From positions 1-23,291 of the forward strand of contig CAYTWZ010000021.1 of the NCBI GenBank assembly GCA_964442035.1: DNA of 23,291 nt, in the 5' to 3' direction. The position numbers and the translations under genes are program-made. Below the pieces are notes generated by a model. It searched no databases, was not told where the DNA came from, and saw only the letters and a list, made by a program, of their open reading frames with translations. The stretch's first letter is position 1, and the number at the start of each line of letters is the position of its first letter. This stretch comes from JAFLUQ01 sp964442035 (GTDB taxonomy: Bacteria > Bacillota > Clostridia > UMGS1883). Shown here piece after piece: positions 16,012-20,840 of this stretch.

Positions 16012-16534
16012 TTTGCTCACCGTACATTTCCAAAATTTCGTCCTTTGTAAGAGCTTCATCCTCGGTTCTTACACGGCTCAGCTCATAGGCTACCTTCGTT
16101 CCGTCTTCAGCCTCAAAAAAATTCACCAGCGCGGCGTCCCCGGGCTTAAGATGCCCGGCAGTCTCTACCGCCCCATCATCCAATTCATAGGTGGTTATCA
16201 CATTGTCGGTGTTGATCGTTATGTCCTTAAGGCTCACCTTCAGCACCCAACCGCCCACGCATCCATCGTCAACAACATCGGTATCGCCCATAAAAACGTG
16301 CTGATATTCCCCAAGCTCTTCCTCATCCGGCACTTCGTCGTCAGAGGGATCGGCTTCGATCACCGTTCCGTGCTCTTCTGTCTCAGAAGGAATAAGCTCC
16401 TTAGGATCCTTGTCCTCATATGACAAAATGTTTTTCGGCTTATCCTCTACAGTGGCTTCGGTTTTTTTCTTATCCTTTCCGCAGCCGCAAAGCAGCATTG
16501 CCGCCGCAATAGCTATAATAAAAATCTTTTTCAC
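16001..16534 (-). CDS. Small acidic lipoprotein, function unknown
   Basis: A 177-residue protein started at a GTG (16532-16534), preceded by a GAGGTGAC ribosome binding site; the open frame extends upstream to 16582 but that part crosses the promoter. The N-terminus KKIFIIAIAAAMLLCGC is a lipoprotein signal with L-C-G-C lipobox, so the mature protein is anchored at the outer face of the membrane. A charged linker (KDKKKTEAT, then many Glu/Asp) precedes a domain of about 100 residues (VFMGDTDVVDD...GGWVLKVSLKDITINTD...LKPGDAALVNFF), which may be a small beta barrel. It overlaps trmFO by 11 bases; there is no obvious functional link to tRNA modification. I do not recognise the family. Confidence 0.8.
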   Translation of the reverse strand: MKKIFIIAIAAAMLLCGCGKDKKKTEATVEDKPKNILSYEDKDPKELIPSETEEHGTVIEADPSDDEVPDEEELGEYQHVFMGDTDVVDDGCVGGWVLKVSLKDITINTDNVITTYELDDGAVETAGHLKPGDAALVNFFEAEDGTKVAYELSRVRTEDEALTKDEILEMYGEQNAD

Positions 16535-16553
16535 ATCTGTCACCTCAAAATAA

Positions 16554-16582
16554 AGTTTAACACATTGAATAAATTTTTGCAA
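16554..16582 (-). promoter_or_regulatory. Promoter of the lipoprotein-trmFO operon
   Basis: Minus-strand TTGCAA (16577-16582), a 17-base spacer and TAAACT (16554-16559). The predicted transcript would start close to the ribosome binding site of the lipoprotein gene, giving a leader of little more than ten bases. The TTGCAA box is a palindrome and is also the -35 box of the plus-strand promoter. Confidence 0.5.
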
Positions 16583-16605
16583 TAGAAAAATAATAAATAT
16601 ACGAT
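16577..16605 (+). promoter_or_regulatory. Promoter of the general-stress-like gene, sharing its -35 box with the divergent promoter
   Basis: Plus-strand TTGCAA (16577-16582), a 17-base spacer and TACGAT (16600-16605), about 110 bases upstream of the ATG at 16719. The same palindromic -35 hexamer serves the minus-strand promoter with an equal spacer. Confidence 0.5.
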
Positions 16606-16718
16606 CGTCTCGTAAGGGCGTCTCTAAAACCCTGTTGAAATGGAAAAAAGGTCAAAACGCATCGGAAAGACAAGGTAAGGTTTTTAGGGGCGACATCAAT
16701 AAAGAAAGGACAGATATT

Positions 16719-17141
16719 ATGGAAAAAACGATCACGGCGCTTTTTGATACAACGCAAGAGATCGAGTCGGCCCGCAGCGCCGCGCGAGCCAACGGAGCGA
16801 CCGCGGACAAGATCAATGTATGCCGTGCCGCAGAGCCCGCCTCCTTTGGAGGCAAAAACACCCTGGCCGGAATGGCCGTAGGCGCCGCGGCGGGGACAGT
16901 GCTTGGCATGGGCGCCGCCATGCTGGAAAACATGGGACTGGTTTCCACCATAGGGCCGATAGCCGGACTCATAAGCGGCACTGTGGTAGGAGCCATAGTG
17001 GGCGGCTTTATGGACTACGAGGAAAGCAAGAATGGTCCGGAGGAAAGGTGGCTTTTCACGGTGAGCGTGGATGAATCGCACACAGGGGCCACCGCGCGGC
17101 AGCTTAAGCGCTGCGGCGGAGACAGGATATGCGTGGAATAA
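16719..17141 (+). CDS. General stress protein 17M/YflT-like protein with glycine-rich hydrophobic core
   Basis: A 140-residue protein; the start at 16719 has an AAAGAAAGGA site, while the open frame from 16635 adds residues with no support. The N-terminal 35 residues (ITALFDTTQEIESARSAARANG...KINV) and the C-terminal 35 (WLFTVSVDESHTGATARQLKRCGGDRICVE) resemble two halves of a ferredoxin-like domain. Between them is a Gly/Ala-rich hydrophobic stretch of about 65 residues (NTLAGMAVGAAAGTVLGMGAA ... IAGLISGTVVGAIVGGF) of the glycine-zipper type. This split arrangement is typical of small general-stress or 'heat-induced stress protein YflT-like' proteins, which are often membrane associated; their molecular role is not established. 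It is monocistronic, with its own promoter and a very stable terminator. Confidence 0.75.
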   Translation: MEKTITALFDTTQEIESARSAARANGATADKINVCRAAEPASFGGKNTLAGMAVGAAAGTVLGMGAAMLENMGLVSTIGPIAGLISGTVVGAIVGGFMDYEESKNGPEERWLFTVSVDESHTGATARQLKRCGGDRICVE

Positions 17142-17147
17142 AGCAAT

Positions 17148-17190
17148 GATCGGGCCCTGCGGCAATGCCGCAGGGCCCGATCGATTATTT
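17148..17190 (+). terminator. Very stable terminator after the general-stress-like gene
   Basis: A perfect 17-base inverted repeat (GATCGGGCCCTGCGGCA at 17148-17164, complement at 17166-17182) seven bases after the stop codon, followed by the AT-rich GATTATTTTATT. The strong GC stem probably also blocks transcription arriving from the minus-strand gene. Confidence 0.85.
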
Positions 17191-17194
17191 TATT

Positions 17195-17245
17195 AAAATA
17201 TTAAGGAGGAACTTAATATTTTGATTCAAAGCTGTATAAGCTTTG
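17195..17245 (-). terminator. Two AT-rich hairpins ending the minus-strand transcript
   Basis: Two perfect inverted repeats: AAAATATTAAG/CTTAATATTTT (17195-17205 and 17212-17222, loop GAGGAA) and TCAAAGCT/AGCTTTGA (17225-17232 and 17238-17245). They lie just beyond the stop codon of the small ORF at 17258 on the minus strand. The first ends in TTTT on both strands. On the plus strand its loop is a Shine-Dalgarno-like GAGGA, but no good gene follows. Confidence 0.55.
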
Positions 17246-17257
17246 AGACATATTTTA

Positions 17258-17419
17258 TTACCAGTAGGTGAAGATATCGTCATCCGCCGCCGAGTCGTTA
17301 TCTACCACAACGGTCGCGTTCGCAGACGCTTCCGCGCTTGTGTTGAAAACGCCCATAACCTCATTTTCGGGAGACAGAATTTTTTCTTCAACTATCGGAT
17401 ATGTGAATATCTTTTTCAT
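17258..17419 (-). CDS. 53-residue acidic small protein coupled to the upstream multi-CBM gene
   Basis: A small ORF too short for routine calling. It begins MKKIFTYPIVEEKIL and ends SAADDDIFTYW. The ribosome binding site is near perfect: TAAGGAGG, whose TAA is the stop codon of the 1061-residue gene upstream, eight bases before the ATG, so translation is almost certainly coupled. There is no signal peptide or hydrophobic helix; the N-terminal third is amphipathic and basic, the middle is small and polar (NTSAEASANATVVVDN), and the C-terminus is acidic and then aromatic. The tetrapeptide IFTY occurs at both ends. It has no cysteine, and no modifying enzyme lies in view, so a RiPP precursor is unsupported. 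Function unknown; a small accessory protein of the secreted protein is possible. AT-rich hairpins follow its stop codon. Confidence 0.7.
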   Translation of the reverse strand: MKKIFTYPIVEEKILSPENEVMGVFNTSAEASANATVVVDNDSAADDDIFTYW

Positions 17420-17434
17420 ATCTATCTTACCTCC

Positions 17435-20400
17435 TTACAGTACTTCAATGAAGTCAAATTCAACGCTGAGATCCGGCTGTTCGACTTCTTCCGGAAGTTC
17501 GACCTCGGTCTCAACGAATTCGATTTCAACGCTTTCGAGGCTAAAGGTCACAGCTTCATCGTAAGATTCGAGAGTAACCTCACCGTTGGCGATAGTGATC
17601 TTGTAGAACAGCTCATCGCTTACGGCATCCTTAAGATCGCCTTCCACACCGACCTTTATTTTGGTCTTAAAGCCCATGCCCTTGGCATAAAGGCCTTCGT
17701 TGAGGGTGATCACGGTAGCTTCATCGCCGATCTGAACGTCAATGAAAGCGTCGCGTCCGTCACCGAATTTGCCCTCGGCATCATATACCGCTCCGCCTGC
17801 GGAAAGGGCCTCGATGGCCTGATCAATTCTGGCCAGTGACTGTGCGGCAATATATTCCTCAAGGTTGTCGGCAATGTCAGCGGCAACCATGGGATAAAGG
17901 GCGGCGGTGGTGCTTGCCAGCGCGTATCCGGTTTCAGCGTCGGAAACGGTGGCGATATAGGTCATGTTGGGAGAGTTGGGAACAAGGGCTATCACATTAT
18001 TGCCCTCAGTTAAAGGCTCGTCATAAACTATGGTAGGTGTTGTGAGAGCGTTTCCGCTGACAACGCTGTCCTTAGCGGTGATTGTCAGATATTGATCCGC
18101 GTAAGCGCCGTCAACAGTAAAGTTGATGGAAAGCTTTTCGGCTCCGTCTACAGTTACAAAGCTCAGGCCGGAAGAAATGCTTGCCGCGGCAGGAACCTGT
18201 ACATCGGGAGCATAGACCTGTATATCAGTTATCTGAACCGCTCCGTCGGGAGAAGCGGTATTTTGATTGCCGATGGAAACAAGACCGTCAACCATACCCT
18301 TGTTAGTGCGGAATCCCATGTTTTCCGCCGCGGCTGAAGCTGTGCCATCGGAGACATACGCGCTGTAGCTGTTGTTGGCAGGATCTACCTCGATGAGAAC
18401 GGAATACGGTTTGCCTATCTCAAGAGGTAATATTCCCACATCGCTTGTGGCGCGTCCGCCCGATCCATTGCCGTTAACGGGAGTGAAATTGCCGTTGAGA
18501 CCGATGGCTACCTGATCGGGGCCAAAGAAACCGCTGTTGCTGCTGTCATTGATGAACAGGAATTGATCGCCGATGTTGTTGAGCGTCACTGTCATCTCGA
18601 TGACAAAGGGCGTTTCCATAGAAGCGGGGAAGTGTACATAGGCCTGCTGACCCTTCGGGTAGTTATTCTGGGAAGCTTGGCTCTCGTTATCTATAAGAGT
18701 AAAGGTGGGATCCAATTTCTCAATAGATGCTGTGGCGGTAAGTCCGTCATAGCCCTCAACGGTACCGGTGGCCGTATCGCCGTCAACCGTCCAGTCGGTC
18801 ACTTTGACAGTCTGGTCATAGGTCTTATTGAATTCCTCGTTGTCGGTAACAAGCTTGGCCGTATCCAGAAGGATGGGAGCGTAATCGCCCACGGTCTTAA
18901 CAGCTTTGGCTACGCCGCCGGTGATGTTGGCAAGAACCTTAGCGGGAACATAGTATTCCTCAACATCGGCCTTAAGCGTAATCTTGGCGGACTCGTTGGT
19001 ATAGAAAGTATTACCCTTAAGGGTGGCTTCAAGTGTGCCCTCAGGAACCTCAACCTCCTGACCGGCTGCGCCAAGCTGAGACGCGCCGGTGGCTATGACA
19101 TCGCCCTCGGCTGTGCCGTCAGTGGTATAAACAAGTTTGTAACGAACGGAATCGGGATCCGCCGCATACTCGCCAAGCTCATAGACGAAGAAGTTGTCGT
19201 ATACTACCAATGCGTCACGAAGCCACGCGCTTCTGAATCCAAAAGCGGTGTCGGTCTCGGCGGTCGGGCAAACAAAGGCCTTTGTCACATACTCGTCCTG
19301 AACCAACGGGTCGGATGGAACGCTGCCGTTTGAACCAAGCTGTCCGGCAGTTGAGCCGTCCGCATAGTCGGCTACTGTACCGGTCTGCTCCTCTTCACCG
19401 TCGCCGTCGGAGTCACCCCAGGTCAGGAACCATGCATACTGGTGTGTGGATGTGTTGGTAGCCATAGCGTCAACACCGATAAGATAGGTCTTTCCGGGTG
19501 TGGGAATATCCCATCTGGTCTCAAAGGAGCCGGCTGTACCGAAGGCGGTGCCGCTGGACACGGTGTGCAGAGCCCCGTCCTCAAGATAGGCTGTTGTTTC
19601 GGCAGCATCAGCCAGAGGAGTACCCTCGCCGGTGTACCAGCCATCAAGAGAATTGTCATCAAAGCTGCCATCGATCAGGTTTCCGCTGACAATCTGCAAG
19701 GTGGGTTCAATAGTGATATCCAGATAGTTTTCATCGCCCTCGGCAAGGATGATCGGCTCGGGATTGACGTAAGTGTAAACAATGCCCGTTTCCATGTCAA
19801 CCTTGTTAAGGCTGCTGTAATCATAGCTGGACGGAATGGAAAATTCGTCCCCGGCATAGAGGTTTTCAACCGTGCCAAGGACCTCAGTCTCGCCGTTCTC
19901 GTCGGTCATACGGATGGTGGCGCTGGCGTTGGGCTCTATGGGAGTGGGGTCGATCTCATAGATAGTGAAATCGTCAAAATAGTTAGAGCCGCAGTAACGG
20001 GCAAACACCTTGGCCATGGTGCTGACGCCGGCGGTCGTCTGGAACATGGCGGTGACCTGTCCCCATACGTTGCCGGAGCCGGCCAAGCCGGTCACGTTAG
20101 AGCCCTGACTGCCGCTGTTGCCCCAGCCGCCAAAGTCCGCGTCATAATCCACGGTTTGTGAATACGGATCGGCGGAGGCTCCAACGGAAATAGTCATACT
20201 GCCGCCGGGTGCGTTGCGCCAAAAGCTGAGGACATAGGTTTTGCTCTCAGTGACAGGCGAATGGTCGGCGTTTAAGTAGAACATTCCCAGGAAGCTGCCG
20301 GCAACCGAGTTTGTGCCTCCGTTGCTCGGTACATACAGGGACTGACTCCCGCTGTGTACCACATCCTCGGAGACGAGGATATCCTCGGAAAGAGTCTCTA

Positions 20401-20620
20401 CGGCCTTGTTCCATGTGAACCATGATGACCATGTAGAGCGGTCTCCTTCAAAGCCGCCGTCTTCGATTTTGATTTCGTCAACGATCCTGTACCGATTTCC
20501 CCATACGTCAACGGTTCCGAGGTCCTCTTCCGCGGCTGCGGTCAACGCAAAGCCCGGAATTACCGACATAACCATTGCGAGGGCGACAACGAGGGACAGG
20601 ATCTTTCCTGTGTTTTTCAT
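17435..20620 (-). CDS. Secreted multi-domain carbohydrate-binding protein, catalytic domain not recognised
   Basis: A 1061-residue exported protein with an AGGAGGAAAG site before the ATG and a signal peptide ending near residue 30 (FALTAAAE). Visible parts, in order: a CBM4/9/22-like jelly roll at about 50-223 (GGFEGDRSTWSSWF ... YFDDFTIYE); a short MucBP-like beta domain at 235-308; a second jelly roll at 312-481 (LIDGSFDDNSLDGWY ... VVYDNFFVYE) with a DSDGDGEE loop that could bind calcium; another beta segment at 492-565; a concanavalin-like domain at about 640-805 (ending QITDIQVYAP); and an unassigned C-terminal region at 806-1061 that ends abruptly with acidic FDFIEVL. I see no glycosidase, lyase or esterase motif. 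No SLH, LPxTG or stalk anchor is visible. It lies downstream of the BNR_4 gene on the same strand and upstream of the coupled 53-residue ORF. Confidence 0.82.
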   Translation of the reverse strand: MKNTGKILSLVVALAMVMSVIPGFALTAAAEEDLGTVDVWGNRYRIVDEIKIEDGGFEGDRSTWSSWFTWNKAVETLSEDILVSEDVVHSGSQSLYVPSNGGTNSVAGSFLGMFYLNADHSPVTESKTYVLSFWRNAPGGSMTISVGASADPYSQTVDYDADFGGWGNSGSQGSNVTGLAGSGNVWGQVTAMFQTTAGVSTMAKVFARYCGSNYFDDFTIYEIDPTPIEPNASATIRMTDENGETEVLGTVENLYAGDEFSIPSSYDYSSLNKVDMETGIVYTYVNPEPIILAEGDENYLDITIEPTLQIVSGNLIDGSFDDNSLDGWYTGEGTPLADAAETTAYLEDGALHTVSSGTAFGTAGSFETRWDIPTPGKTYLIGVDAMATNTSTHQYAWFLTWGDSDGDGEEEQTGTVADYADGSTAGQLGSNGSVPSDPLVQDEYVTKAFVCPTAETDTAFGFRSAWLRDALVVYDNFFVYELGEYAADPDSVRYKLVYTTDGTAEGDVIATGASQLGAAGQEVEVPEGTLEATLKGNTFYTNESAKITLKADVEEYYVPAKVLANITGGVAKAVKTVGDYAPILLDTAKLVTDNEEFNKTYDQTVKVTDWTVDGDTATGTVEGYDGLTATASIEKLDPTFTLIDNESQASQNNYPKGQQAYVHFPASMETPFVIEMTVTLNNIGDQFLFINDSSNSGFFGPDQVAIGLNGNFTPVNGNGSGGRATSDVGILPLEIGKPYSVLIEVDPANNSYSAYVSDGTASAAAENMGFRTNKGMVDGLVSIGNQNTASPDGAVQITDIQVYAPDVQVPAAASISSGLSFVTVDGAEKLSINFTVDGAYADQYLTITAKDSVVSGNALTTPTIVYDEPLTEGNNVIALVPNSPNMTYIATVSDAETGYALASTTAALYPMVAADIADNLEEYIAAQSLARIDQAIEALSAGGAVYDAEGKFGDGRDAFIDVQIGDEATVITLNEGLYAKGMGFKTKIKVGVEGDLKDAVSDELFYKITIANGEVTLESYDEAVTFSLESVEIEFVETEVELPEEVEQPDLSVEFDFIEVL

Positions 20621-20692
20621 TGTACTTTCCTCCTATAATATAAAATATATTTAAGATCCGAGAAAGTCCCGGATTTTAAACCTTAATTTATT

Positions 20693-20771
20693 CACGGATT
20701 CAGCGGCGGCAAAGCCTCTCCGCCTAATGAGGGGCTCGGCAAAGAGTGTCCTTCGCCGCCGCTGAACCGTG
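20693..20771. other. Long structured inverted repeat between two secreted-protein genes
   Basis: Arms CACGGATTCAGCGGCGGC (20693-20710) and GCCGCCGCTGAACCGTG (20755-20771) pair over 17 bases with one bulged A, and an inner stem AGCCTCTC/GAGGGGCT (20713-20720, 20729-20736) lies inside. A T-rich ATTTTTACTTT follows on the plus strand, although the flanking genes run on the minus strand, where only TGAATAAATT follows. It could be a weak terminator or attenuator, an mRNA processing site, or a mobile palindromic repeat. Confidence 0.6.
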
Positions 20772-20806
20772 ATTTTTACTTTATTACCACCTCCGAATGA
20801 GATTTA

Positions 20807-20840
20807 TGATCATTTATCGATTTGATCATTTTATTGATCA
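20807..20840. repeat. Three TGATCA palindromes at the end of the BNR_4 gene
   Basis: TGATCA occurs at 20807-20812, 20823-20828 and 20835-20840, each within an AATGATCA context on the minus strand, with TTTGATCG just beyond at about 20848. The last overlaps the stop codon of the BNR_4 gene. Confidence 0.5.

Noticed and set aside
16606..16718. Possible long-range pairing in the 5' leader of the general-stress-like gene
   Set aside because: CTAAAACCCT and AGGTTTTTAG pair only imperfectly across about 60 bases, and the leader resembles no riboswitch class that I can recognise.
17203..17271. Shine-Dalgarno-like AAGGAGGA followed by a TTG-started 16-codon frame on the plus strand
   Set aside because: The site is the loop of a perfect hairpin beyond a strong terminator, the start is TTG and the peptide is trivial; it more likely results from the inverted repeat.
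18563..20161. Plus-strand open frames of 256 and 239 codons (18563-19333, 19442-20161)
   Set aside because: Both are antisense to the multi-CBM gene, lack ribosome binding sites and show no domain; they are mirror frames.
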